The notes under the pieces were generated by a model. It did not search any database. It was given only the letters and a program-made list of their open reading frames with translations, and was not told where the DNA came from. A stretch of 12,610 nucleotides of DNA from an uncultured Rhodospirillales bacterium (GTDB lineage: Bacteria; Pseudomonadota; Alphaproteobacteria; Rhodospirillales; 2-02-FULL-58-16), in the NCBI GenBank assembly GCA_913053795.1, contig CAJXGZ010000035.1:1-12610 (forward strand). The letters are read 5' to 3'. Shown piece by piece: positions 1-6,828 of this stretch (positions are counted from its first letter, which is position 1; each line of letters begins with the position of its first letter). The position numbers were made by a program, and so were the translations under genes.

Positions 1-143
1 TCGCCCATATCTGCAAGATAGCAGGCGATTTGCCCAAGGATACGCTGGTGGCCCTGTGCATGAGCGGACGCGGCGACAAGGACCTGGACACTATTGCCAA
101 ATATGAAGGCCCGGGCGCCAAATATGGAGACGGAAAGTCATGA
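1..143 (+). CDS. trpB: Tryptophan synthase beta chain, 3' end only
   Basis: This is the C-terminal 46 codons of the tryptophan synthase beta subunit, which condenses indole and serine to tryptophan using pyridoxal phosphate. Reading from base 3 gives AHICKIAGDLPKDTL, then VALCMSGRGDKDLDTIAKY and a short tail, ending at TGA 141-143. The LCMSGRGDKD segment is the strongly conserved glycine-rich stretch near the TrpB C-terminus. The rest of the gene lies to the left of the window. The stop overlaps the trpA start as ATGA (140-143), which indicates translational coupling of the two subunits. Confidence 0.95.
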   Translation, partial: AHICKIAGDLPKDTLVALCMSGRGDKDLDTIAKYEGPGAKYGDGKS

Positions 144-975
144 GCGGGCGCATCGAAAAACGTTTTTCCCAGTTGAAAGCCGCGGGACGCGGCGGCTTGG
201 CGACGTTTATCTCCGCCGGCGACCCGGACCAGGCGACGTCCATGGAAATCCTTAAGGCTTGCCCGAGGCGGGCGCCGACCTGATCGAGCTGGGCCTGCCG
301 TTTTCGGACCCCATGGCCGACGGGCCGTCCATCCAGGCGGGCTCGGAGAGGGCCTTGAAAGCCGGGGCCTCGGCGAAAAAGACCTTGGAGATGGTGCGCC
401 AATTCAGAAAAGACGACAACGGCACGCCGTTGATCCTCATGGGCTACTACAACCCCATCTATGTCTATGGGACAGAAGCCTTCGCGCACGACGCGGCGAA
501 CGCCGGAGTCGACGGGCTGATTATCGCCGACCTGCCGCCGGAGGAAGCCGGGGAGCTTTTGGGACCGGCGAAAGACAACGGATTGCGCCTCGTCTTCCTT
601 ACGGCGCCGACCACCGACGATGGGCGCCTGCCGCGAGTCCTTGAGCACGCCAGCGGCTTTATCTATTACGTGTCGATCACCGGCATCACCGGAACCAAGT
701 CGGCGGACGCCGCCCATATCCGCCAAGCGGTGGAGCGCTTGCGGCGCCATACGGACCTGCCCATCGCCGTCGGCTTTGGAATCAAAACGCCCGAACAGGC
801 GGCGGAAGTGGCGGAAGTCGCCGACGCCGCCGTCGTCGGCTCGGCCCTGGTCGACAGGATCGCGGAAAACCTGGACAGCGACGGCGCTCCTGGTCCAGGC
901 TTGGTGGACGCCGCGCTCGGGCTGGTCCGGGATTTGAGCGAAGGCGTGCGCAACGCGAGGAAGGAAGCGGCTTAA
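140..975 (+). CDS. trpA: Tryptophan synthase alpha chain, interrupted by a one-base frameshift near 259
   Basis: TrpA cleaves indole-3-glycerol phosphate to indole, which it passes to TrpB. The natural start is ATG 140, overlapping the trpB stop. That frame reads MSGRIEKRFSQLKAAGRGG and on to SMEILKA at base 259, all typical TrpA, then runs into TGA at 281-283. The homology continues without loss of residues in the frame one base back: LPEAGADLIELGLPFSDPMA from TTG 259 to TAA 973-975. Restoring one base (GCT-TTG in place of GCTTG) gives a continuous protein of about 278 residues, the normal family length. In it the catalytic Glu of LIELG is residue 50 and the Asp of PMADGP is residue 61, matching Glu49/Asp60 of the enteric enzyme. 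A gene caller would report only 259-975 (238 aa, TTG start), lacking the first strand and helix of the barrel. The cause is either a real null mutation or a sequencing error in a T run. Confidence 0.9.
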
Positions 976-1944
976 ATGAATTGGCTCAAGAATTTTGTAA
1001 AACCAAAGCTGCGCGAACTCGTCGGCGGGCGCAAGGATGCGCCCGAGGATCTCTGGCGCAAGTGCCACAATTGCGAAGAGATGGTGTTCCACCGCGACCT
1101 GGAAAAGGATTTGTGGGTGTGCCAGCACTGCGGGCACCACATGCGCATGGACTCCAAAAGGCGGCTCGTCATGCTGTTCGACGAAGGCGAATACCAGACC
1201 ATCGAGCTGGGCGAGGCGCTCACCGACCCGCTCAAGTTCAGGGACATCAAGAAATACACGGAGCGTCTCAAAGAAGCCCAGGGCAGGAACGGCGCCACCG
1301 ACGCCCTCACCGTGGCCCACGGAAAGATGGGCGGCTTGAGCGTGGTGGTGGCGGTCCTTGATTTCAGCTTCATGGGCGGCTCCATGGGCGTCGCCGTCGG
1401 CGACGGTCTGCTGGCCGCGGCGCGCCTTGCGGTGGTTCAGGACGCCTCCTTGATCGTGGTTCCGTCCTCGGGCGGCGCCCGCATGCAGGAAGGCATCCTG
1501 TCCCTGATGCAGCTGCCGCGCACCACCATCGCCGTCGAGGAAGTGCACGAAGCGGGCTTGCCCTATATCGTCATCCTCACCGACCCCACCACCGGCGGCG
1601 TCTCCGCCTCCTTCGCCATGCTCGGCGACGTCGCCATCGCCGAGCCGGGCGCCATTATCGGATTCGCCGGGGCCCGCGTCATCGAGCAGACCATCCGCGA
1701 AAAACTGCCCGAGGGCTTCCAAAAATCCGAATACCTGCTGAAGCACGGCATGGTGGATATGGTGGTCCATCGCCACGAATTGCGCGCCACCGTGATCCGC
1801 GTGCTGTCCTTGCTGCGCAACCCCGAACCCGCCGCCGACGTGCTTTCCATCCCGGCCTCCGAGGAATGCGAAGCCGCCGCCGGCGCGCCGCCGCCCCTTG
1901 ATGCGGCTCCTCATAAAGAGCCTGGGGACAACCCCGCTGAATAA
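976..1944 (+). CDS. accD: Acetyl-CoA carboxylase carboxyltransferase subunit beta
   Basis: AccD pairs with AccA to transfer the carboxyl group from carboxybiotin to acetyl-CoA, giving malonyl-CoA for fatty-acid synthesis in the cytoplasm. The 322-residue product has the expected N-terminal four-cysteine zinc ribbon (C30, C33, C49, C52 in RKCHNC...WVCQHCGHH). The crotonase-like carboxyltransferase core follows, with MGGSMGVAVGD at 133-143, SSGGARMQEG at 164-173, TDPTTGGVSASFA at 202-214 and GFAGARVIEQTIREKLPEGF at 229-248. The start ATG abuts the trpA stop (TAA 973-975) and is preceded by AGGAAGGAAG, a good ribosome-binding site. The 3' end overlaps folC by about 44 bp. The last ~35 residues are an Ala/Pro-rich, acidic variable tail. 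trpA-accD-folC is a common order in alpha- and gammaproteobacteria. Confidence 0.97.
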   Translation: MNWLKNFVKPKLRELVGGRKDAPEDLWRKCHNCEEMVFHRDLEKDLWVCQHCGHHMRMDSKRRLVMLFDEGEYQTIELGEALTDPLKFRDIKKYTERLKEAQGRNGATDALTVAHGKMGGLSVVVAVLDFSFMGGSMGVAVGDGLLAAARLAVVQDASLIVVPSSGGARMQEGILSLMQLPRTTIAVEEVHEAGLPYIVILTDPTTGGVSASFAMLGDVAIAEPGAIIGFAGARVIEQTIREKLPEGFQKSEYLLKHGMVDMVVHRHELRATVIRVLSLLRNPEPAADVLSIPASEECEAAAGAPPPLDAAPHKEPGDNPAE

Positions 1945-3208
1945 CATCCTCCAGCGGCTTAAAAGCCTGCACCCCAAGCGCATCGATTTATCCCTGGGGC
2001 GCGTGCGGCGGCTTCTGGAGAGTCTGGGGAATCCCCAGGACAAGCTGGCGGCGACGGTTCACGTGGCGGGGACCAACGGCAAGGGCTCGCTGATCGCCTT
2101 TCTCGGATCCTGCCTGACGGCGGCGGGATACAAGGTCCAGGCCTACACGTCGCCGCACCTGACGCGCTTCAACGAGCGCATCCGACTTGCCGGCGGCGAA
2201 ATCGGGGATAAGGATTTGGCGGATCTGCTGGCGCAATGCGAGGACGCCAACGGCGGCCAGGCGATTACCTTCTTCGAGATCACCACCGCCGCCGCCTTCC
2301 TCGCCTTCGCGCGCGAACCCGCCGATATTTTATTGTTGGAAACCGGCTTGGGCGGGCGGCTGGACGCCACCAACATGGTGAAGCGCCCGGCCCTCACCGC
2401 CATCACCCCGATTTCCGAAGACCACCACGCGTTCCTCGGCGGAACCCTCGGCGACATCGCGGCGGAGAAAGCGGGAATCCTTAAAAGCGGCGCCGCTTGC
2501 GTCCTCGCCGCCCAAAGCCCGGCGGCGATGGACGCCATCGAAAAGCGGGCCAAGGAAATCGGCGCCCCGCTTTTCATCGAAGGAAGGGATTGGTTTGCTC
2601 ACCTTTCGCAGCACCCAGGATCGCCCCCGGGATCGCCCCCGGGATCGCCCCATGGGCCGCCCTTGGGCCTTGTCGGCGCCCATCAGGTCCAAAACGCGGG
2701 ACTGGCGGTGGCTTGCCTGGAAAGACTCGACGGCTTCGGGGTTAGCGAGGACTCCCTCAACAAGGGCCTGAAAAGCGCCCGCTGGCCGGGACGCCTGCAA
2801 CGGCTTGAAGACGGCGCCTTGGCGGACCTCTTGCCGCCGGGCTGGGAGCTTTGGCTCGATGGCGCCCACAACCCGGCGGGCGCGCGCGCTCTGGCGGTTC
2901 AGGCGCAAAGTTGGAAAGACAAGCCCTTGCGCCTGATCCTGGGAATGATGCGGGGAAAAGACCCGGCGGCGTTCCTGGCGCCTTTGGCGGGATTCGCCGC
3001 AAGCGCCCACGCCGTGCCCATCCCCGGCGAAGAGGGAAGCTTAAGCGCTGAGGATGTGGCGCGCGCGGGCCGCGCCTTGGGAATGGATTGCGGCGCCGCC
3101 GACAGCATAGCCGCCGCCTTCAAGGATATGGCGGCGGCCTCGCCCGAGCCGGCGCGGGTTTTGGTTTGCGGCTCGCTGTATCTGGTGGGATCAGCGCTTA
3201 CTCTTTAA
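1901..3208 (+). CDS. folC: Bifunctional folylpolyglutamate synthase / dihydrofolate synthase
   Basis: FolC adds glutamate to dihydropteroate and to reduced folates using ATP; it belongs to the Mur ligase family. From ATG 1901 the product is 435 residues, a usual FolC length; TTG 1898 is a less likely start. The family opening LKSLHPKRIDLSLGRVRRLL is followed by the P-loop HVAGTNGKGS (about 54-63). After it come TSPHLTRFNERIRL, LLETGLGGRLDATN, ISEDHHAFLGGTLGDIAAEK and, in the C-terminal domain, LWLDGAHNPAGARA, whose Asp is residue 320. The gene begins inside the end of accD, so the two are probably co-translated. A Gly-Ser-Pro-Pro repeat sits in the linker just before GLVGAHQVQNAG (see the repeat entry). 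The 3' end overlaps the convergent SpoIIAA-like gene by 11 bp (3198-3208). Confidence 0.95.
   Translation: MRLLIKSLGTTPLNNILQRLKSLHPKRIDLSLGRVRRLLESLGNPQDKLAATVHVAGTNGKGSLIAFLGSCLTAAGYKVQAYTSPHLTRFNERIRLAGGEIGDKDLADLLAQCEDANGGQAITFFEITTAAAFLAFAREPADILLLETGLGGRLDATNMVKRPALTAITPISEDHHAFLGGTLGDIAAEKAGILKSGAACVLAAQSPAAMDAIEKRAKEIGAPLFIEGRDWFAHLSQHPGSPPGSPPGSPHGPPLGLVGAHQVQNAGLAVACLERLDGFGVSEDSLNKGLKSARWPGRLQRLEDGALADLLPPGWELWLDGAHNPAGARALAVQAQSWKDKPLRLILGMMRGKDPAAFLAPLAGFAASAHAVPIPGEEGSLSAEDVARAGRALGMDCGAADSIAAAFKDMAAASPEPARVLVCGSLYLVGSALTL
2615..2652 (+). repeat. 12-nt tandem repeat inside folC
   Basis: The 12-nt unit ccgggatcgccc occurs about three times in a row (first copy ccaggatcgccc), with GATCGCCC recurring exactly every 12 bases. 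Because the period is a multiple of three, the copies stay in frame and encode (Gly-Ser-Pro-Pro)n, followed by HGPPLG. It lies in a loop between RDWFAHLSQ and the conserved GLVGAHQ block. It reads as a slippage-prone minisatellite tolerated in a surface linker. Confidence 0.85.
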
Positions 3209-3554
3209 CCCAACGCCAGGCGGCGTCCTTGTCGGCGAGGTCGAAGAACCGCACTTCGCCCTTCATCAACACGTTAAAGAGCTTGGCCGACATCTCCTCC
3301 CAGGTCTTGTCCCCGACCAAGGCGATGCATTCGAAGTCGGTCCAGTGAGTCATGCCGAAGGCGAAGTCGTCCCAGGCCGCCATGGGCTCCCAGCCCTCGA
3401 AACCCCGCATGTCCACCAACATGCGGATGGGACCGTGGGCGGCGATGATTTCCTCCAGCTTGGGCAGAAACTCTTTGTAATCAGCGTCGCTAAGCGCGCC
3501 TTCGGCGCGAACGCCAACGACTTTTCCCTCGCTTTCGGGAAGCATATGAAACAT
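3198..3554 (-). CDS. SpoIIAA-like (STAS-fold) family protein
   Basis: The 118-residue product begins MFHMLPESEGKVVGVRAEGA. It continues with alternating strands and helices: LSDADYKEFLPKLEEIIAAH, then IRMLVDMRGFEGWEPMAAWD, FECIALVGDKTWEEMSAKLF and VRFFDLADKDAAWRWVKE at the end. This matches the family of SpoIIAA-like proteins (STAS-related, found widely in proteobacteria), whose members are small cytoplasmic proteins of unclear role, with some thought to bind ligands or partner proteins. A strong site, AAGGAGG, lies 6 nt before the ATG. That site overlaps the stop codon of the kinase-like gene upstream (11 bp gap), so the two form an operon. Family assignment is by recognition of the pattern; the biological function is unknown. 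Confidence 0.8.
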   Translation of the reverse strand: MFHMLPESEGKVVGVRAEGALSDADYKEFLPKLEEIIAAHGPIRMLVDMRGFEGWEPMAAWDDFAFGMTHWTDFECIALVGDKTWEEMSAKLFNVLMKGEVRFFDLADKDAAWRWVKE

Positions 3555-3565
3555 GCCTTGCCTCC

Positions 3566-4261
3566 TTACTTTTTAGCTGCTTTCGTTTGCGGCTTGTCCA
3601 GCCCCATGGACTCAAGCGCCTGAACAATGATGTCCGTTACATGGCTGTAATCGGAGAAGTGATCCGTATTGATCGTCAGGTCGAAATGAAGGGGGTCATT
3701 GAGCCGTTTGCGGAACATCTTCCAGATCAATTCACCGCGATCCTTATTGCTTTCGCGCACCTTTTTCTTGGCTTCCGCCAAGGAGGTCCTGTCCTGCATG
3801 GCGATTCGCTTGGCGCAGGTTTCGACGGAGCCGGCAATGCGCACCCTCAACACGTCACGCCCGGTCAGGACGAGATTGCCGCCACGCCCGAGAATAACGC
3901 CGCCCTTGTGGTACAGCCAGCGAATGGTCACCTCCAAAAAATGCAGGTAGTCATCCTTTTTCACATTCCTGCCTGACAGCATCGAGTATAGCCAGGCGGT
4001 GCTGCTCTTGGAGTGCTTTTCGTGCAGAAGCGTCATTGTTTTATTGTTGACCTTGCCCTGCTTGGCGATGGAGTCGAGGATTAAGCTGCCGTAGCATTTC
4101 ACGCCCAGCCTTTTCGCCAACTCATGAGCGATTTCTTCACCGCCGCTGCCGATAGTCCTGGAAATAGTGATGACCGGCTTACGCGCCTGCTCGTCAAGCT
4201 GGCCGCTCTCCATTTCCGCCGACTGCGACATCGCCCGCATTACCGCTTGCACATCGACCAT
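3566..4261 (-). CDS. Cytidylate kinase-like family protein
   Basis: The 231-residue product fits the cytidylate-kinase-like P-loop family that is distinct from housekeeping Cmk. After a ~27-residue variable N-terminus it shows VITISRTIGSGGEEIAHELA (30-49), where the P-loop is the family's modified form SRxxGSGGxxIA rather than GxxGxGKS. It also shows GVILGRGGNLVL (121-132), RVRIAGSVETCAKRIAM (139-155), a lid-like ESNKDRGELIWKMF (170-183) and DPLHFDLTINTD (189-200). Such proteins are assumed to phosphorylate nucleotides or a related small molecule, but the real substrate is unknown. The ATG at 4261-4259 is preceded by a weak GGAAAGGG site. The gene is followed after 11 bp by the SpoIIAA-like gene on the same strand. 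Confidence 0.85.
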   Translation of the reverse strand: MVDVQAVMRAMSQSAEMESGQLDEQARKPVITISRTIGSGGEEIAHELAKRLGVKCYGSLILDSIAKQGKVNNKTMTLLHEKHSKSSTAWLYSMLSGRNVKKDDYLHFLEVTIRWLYHKGGVILGRGGNLVLTGRDVLRVRIAGSVETCAKRIAMQDRTSLAEAKKKVRESNKDRGELIWKMFRKRLNDPLHFDLTINTDHFSDYSHVTDIIVQALESMGLDKPQTKAAKK

Positions 4262-4456
4262 GGCGCCGCCCTTTCCGCTTTCGTATTAATAATATTGACT
4301 TATTTATAAATGTAGTCCCTTGGTCTGGTCCCGCAACCCTTCTGAGCCCACGAGATGCGGCAATATGGCGTTGGTCACCGATTCACCCAAAATAGGGCAT
4401 AATCTCGCCACATTTCTTTTGTTTAATCATTCTCGTAGGCCCCTCAATAACCTACA

Positions 4457-4477
4457 CCGGAGAATCCCCTTCTCCGG
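4457..4477 (+). other. Perfect 7-bp hairpin with C-rich loop (possible small-RNA stem)
   Basis: CCGGAGA (4457-4463) pairs perfectly with TCTCCGG (4471-4477) around the loop ATCCCCT. It lies 35 bases before the strong terminator, so both hairpins could belong to one short transcript. C-rich hairpin loops are a feature of several alphaproteobacterial small RNAs that target ribosome-binding sites; applying that here is inference. Confidence 0.35.
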
Positions 4478-4511
4478 ACCCTCGATAAAGGCTTGTACCG
4501 AGCCTGCCCCA

Positions 4512-4551
4512 ACGGTCGAGTTTCTTAATTGAAACTCGACCGTCCTTTTTT
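4512..4551 (+). terminator. Strong Rho-independent terminator without a gene before it
   Basis: ACGGTCGAGTTTC (4512-4524) pairs perfectly over 13 bp with GAAACTCGACCGT (4531-4543) around the 6-nt loop TTAATT. It is followed by CCTTTTTT (4544-4551). The T run is only on the + side, so it terminates rightward transcription. No +-strand gene exists between folC (ends 3208) and this point; both intervening genes are on the - strand. It therefore either ends an unrecognised short transcript or insulates ccmA from read-through. Confidence 0.8.
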
Positions 4552-4607
4552 GTGCTGGGGCTGGGGTTTAATTATGGAGCCCAATCGTCTTTTTTTGCAA
4601 TAGGGAT

Positions 4608-4645
4608 CGGATTTCAATTAAGAAATCCGGCATAATGCTTTTTTT
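4608..4645 (+). terminator. Second hairpin plus T run upstream of ccmA (weak terminator candidate)
   Basis: CGGATTTC (4608-4615) pairs perfectly with GAAATCCG (4622-4629) around AATTAA. A T7 run follows at 4639-4645, nine bases after the stem, which is farther than usual for an intrinsic terminator. The hairpin centre TTTCAATTAAGAAA (4612-4625) is the exact reverse complement of the centre of the first terminator (4521-4534), so the two hairpins can also pair with one another. Confidence 0.4.
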
Positions 4646-4711
4646 CCAATTTGGCGACATTTCACAAGAAGCCCTGCTCATGACTTGCCTTCACCCAACC
4701 CCAGAACTGCG

Positions 4712-5368
4712 ATGACACGGTTCAGCGGCCAAGACCTTGTTTGCATCCGCGGCGAGCGATGCGTGTTCTCGGGTTTGAGCTTCAATCTCGACGCCGGCGG
4801 CGCACTGGTTTTGACCGGACCCAACGGCTCGGGCAAATCGAGCCTGTTGAGGCTGATGGCGGGTCTTTTGCGCCCAGCCAGCGGCAAAATCGCCTGGAAC
4901 GGAGAGAACACCGCCGAGGAGCCCGAAGTCCATAACGGGCGCCTGCACTACGTAGGACATCTTGACGCCGTAAAGCCGGTCTTGAGCGTTCGCGAAAATC
5001 TGAGTTTCTGGGCCGCGCTCAGGGGCGCCGAATCGAATGTGGACGGAGCGCTGAAAGCCTTCGCCATCGACCGCCTCGCCGAAGTTCCGGGCAAGTTTCT
5101 CTCCGCCGGACAGAAGCGCCGCGTCGGCTTGGCGCGCATCGCCGCCGCGGCCGCTCCTTTGTGGCTGCTGGACGAGCCGACCACGGCGTTGGACGTGAAA
5201 GCCATCGCCGGCCTTGAAAACCTTATCGCCAAGCACCGCGAAGGCGGCGGCATGGTGGTGGTCTCCACCCATACGGAAATCGCCGTGGGCGGGTCTGAGA
5301 ACCTGGACTTGACCGAGTACGCCAAGCGCCGTGACCCCCGTTTCGCCGCTGACCATGAGGCGGCTTGA
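4712..5368 (+). CDS. ccmA: Heme exporter ATP-binding protein CcmA
   Basis: CcmA is the ATPase of the CcmABCD complex in the inner membrane; it drives release of heme-loaded CcmE for cytochrome c maturation. From ATG 4712 the product is 218 residues, with Walker A GPNGSGKS (36-43), signature LSAGQKRR (130-137), Walker B LWLLDEP (150-156) and the switch His in STHTEI (H187). SAGQKRRVGLAR is the typical CcmA form of the ABC signature. The frame is open back to TTG 4685, but CcmA proteins normally begin close to the F(x)G-x-x-L segment seen just after ATG 4712. No clear ribosome-binding site precedes either start. The stop TGA overlaps the ccmB ATG by one base (TGATG). Confidence 0.95.
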   Translation: MTRFSGQDLVCIRGERCVFSGLSFNLDAGGALVLTGPNGSGKSSLLRLMAGLLRPASGKIAWNGENTAEEPEVHNGRLHYVGHLDAVKPVLSVRENLSFWAALRGAESNVDGALKAFAIDRLAEVPGKFLSAGQKRRVGLARIAAAAAPLWLLDEPTTALDVKAIAGLENLIAKHREGGGMVVVSTHTEIAVGGSENLDLTEYAKRRDPRFAADHEAA

Positions 5369-6033
5369 TGGGACGTTTCTGGCATATCATCCGCCGCGAT
5401 CTGCAAATGGCGATGAAGCAAGGCATGGACAGCTTCATGGTGGTCATGTTCTTCGTCATCGCCGTGGTGCTGTTTCCCTTGGGCGCCGGACCCGAGGCCA
5501 ACATGCTGGCCCGCATCTCCGCCGGCGTCATCTGGGTTGCGGCGCTGCTGGCCTCCATGCTGTCGCTGGAGAGGCTGTTCCAAACCGACTACGAGGACGG
5601 CTCGCTGGAGCTGCTGTCGCTGGCCCCCTACCCCCTGGAGGCGGTGGTGCTGGCCAAGGTTTGCGCCCATTGGCTGACCACGGGATTGCCGCTGATCGCC
5701 GCCGCGCCGCTGCTGGCGGTGCTGTTGAATATGCAAACGGAAGGTTTCGTCATTCTGGCGGCGGCGCTGGCCTTGGGAACGCTGTCCCTCAGCCTGATCG
5801 GCGCGGTGGGGGCCGCCCTTATTCTCGGCTCAAGGCGCGGCGGGGTGTTGCTGTCGCTGCTGATCCTGCCCCTTTACATTCCGGTGCTGATCTTCGGCGT
5901 CAGCGCCGTCGACGCGGCCATCGGCGGCTTCCCCATGAAAGCGCAATTCCTGATTCTCGGCGGATTTTTCTTGGCCGCCCTGCCGCTATGCCCATGGGCT
6001 TCGGCGGCGGCGCTAAGACAGGCTTTGGAGTAA
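5368..6033 (+). CDS. ccmB: Heme exporter permease CcmB
   Basis: CcmB is the membrane permease partner of CcmA. The 221-residue product starts MGRFWHIIRRDLQMAMKQGM and has about six hydrophobic segments: near 22-40, 47-65, 100-120, 128-150, 158-180 and 195-215. The conserved CcmB stretch LERLFQTDYEDGSLELLSLA follows the second segment, and LLLSLLILPLYIPVLIFG-type text lies in the fifth. The start ATG shares one base with the ccmA stop, so translation is coupled; a TTG codon directly before it in the same frame is unlikely to be used. After the stop there is a 64-bp gap to ccmC with an 11-bp direct repeat. Confidence 0.95.
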   Translation: MGRFWHIIRRDLQMAMKQGMDSFMVVMFFVIAVVLFPLGAGPEANMLARISAGVIWVAALLASMLSLERLFQTDYEDGSLELLSLAPYPLEAVVLAKVCAHWLTTGLPLIAAAPLLAVLLNMQTEGFVILAAALALGTLSLSLIGAVGAALILGSRRGGVLLSLLILPLYIPVLIFGVSAVDAAIGGFPMKAQFLILGGFFLAALPLCPWASAAALRQALE

Positions 6034-6087
6034 TTATCTGGAAAACCGGGAGACCAAGCGTTAAATAGCCACTTCTTTATCTGGAAA
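6034..6087 (+). repeat. 11-bp direct repeat in the ccmB-ccmC gap
   Basis: TTATCTGGAAA occurs at 6034-6044, directly after the ccmB stop, and again at 6077-6087, ten bases before the ccmC ATG. The spacing is 43 bp. The second copy supplies the only purine-rich stretch (GGAAAG) before ccmC, so it may act as a weak ribosome-binding site. The gap is unusual in an operon whose other genes touch or overlap. It may be a small local duplication. Confidence 0.5.
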
Positions 6088-6097
6088 GACAATAATA

Positions 6098-6820
6098 ATG
6101 CTGCACCGTTTCGCCAATCCGGCGCGTTTCATGCGACTGAGCGGAGTCTTGTTGCCTTGGATGGCGGGCGCCGCCATCATTCTGGTCGCCGCCGGTCTTT
6201 ACATGGGTCTGTTCGTCGCTCCCGCCGACTTCCAGCAAGGGGAAAGCGTGCGCATCATGTACGTGCATGTGCCCAACGCCTGGATGGCCTTGTTCAGTTA
6301 CACAGCCATGGCGGTGGCCAGCGCCGTCGCCTTGATCTGGAAACATCCCCTGGCCGATCTGGCCGCCAAGTCGAGCGCCCCCATCGGCGCCTGTTTCACT
6401 TTTCTCGCCCTGCTGACCGGCTCGCTGTGGGGCAAGCCCATGTGGGGAGCCTTTTGGGTGTGGGACGCGCGCCTGACCTCGATGCTGGTGCTGTTCTTTT
6501 TGTATCTCGGCTATCTGGCTCTTTACAACGCCTTTGACGATCCCACGCGCGGCGCCAGGGCGGCGGCCATTTTGGCCCTGGTTGGCTTCGTCAACGTGCC
6601 CATCATCAAGTTCTCGGTGGATTGGTGGAACACTCTTCATCAGCCGGCCAGCGTCATCAAAATGGGCGGCCCGTCAATTGACTCAACCATGTTGTGGCCG
6701 TTGTTGCTGATGGCCATCGGCTTTAACTTTTTATATTTCTGGGTGCTGTTGCTGAGAATGCGTGGCGAAATCCACGCCAACAAAATCAGAATGATCCGCC
6801 TCAGGCAGGTTCACGGGTAG
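6098..6820 (+). CDS. ccmC: Heme transporter / CcmE heme-loading protein CcmC
   Basis: CcmC displays heme on the periplasmic side of the inner membrane and attaches it to CcmE. The 240-residue product has six predicted membrane helices. It carries the tryptophan-rich WWD-type motif WGAFWVWDARLTS (116-128) and the two axial-ligand histidines H57 (in MYVHVPNAWMA) and H181 (in DWWNTLHQPAS), as expected for the family. The C-terminal tail is basic (HANKIRMIRLRQVHG). The ATG at 6098 is preceded by GGAAAGACAATAATA. The ccmD start follows eight bases after the stop. Confidence 0.96.
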   Translation: MLHRFANPARFMRLSGVLLPWMAGAAIILVAAGLYMGLFVAPADFQQGESVRIMYVHVPNAWMALFSYTAMAVASAVALIWKHPLADLAAKSSAPIGACFTFLALLTGSLWGKPMWGAFWVWDARLTSMLVLFFLYLGYLALYNAFDDPTRGARAAAILALVGFVNVPIIKFSVDWWNTLHQPASVIKMGGPSIDSTMLWPLLLMAIGFNFLYFWVLLLRMRGEIHANKIRMIRLRQVHG

Positions 6821-6828
6821 GATAGACC

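Larger units (their letters stand above)
4262..4711. other. Gene-poor intergenic stretch with several hairpins
   Basis: No reading frame here looks like a protein, and the bases are visibly richer in A and T than the flanks. It lies between the start of the - strand kinase-like gene and ccmA, so it should hold promoters in both directions. It contains a perfect 7-bp hairpin (4457-4463 with 4471-4477, C-rich loop ATCCCCT), a strong terminator (4512-4551), a second hairpin (4608-4629) and three T runs (4546-4551, 4590-4596, 4639-4645). A TTGACT at 4295-4300 has no good -10 box at the right distance. A small RNA ending at the terminator is possible; I recognise no known RNA family. Confidence 0.5.

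Noticed and set aside
254..265. Programmed -1 frameshifting in trpA
   Set aside because: The codons AAG GCT TGC do not form a slippery X-XXY-YYZ heptamer and no stimulating stem was seen; a deletion is simpler.
91..2043. A 650-codon open frame on the - strand opposite trpA and accD
   Set aside because: It is a shadow of GC-rich coding DNA: its protein is full of Gly/Arg/His/Gln low-complexity text, matches no family, and lies opposite two clear genes.
4295..4310. TTGACT followed by TATAAA as a promoter
   Set aside because: The boxes are only four bases apart, and nothing like a -10 box is found 16-18 bases after TTGACT.
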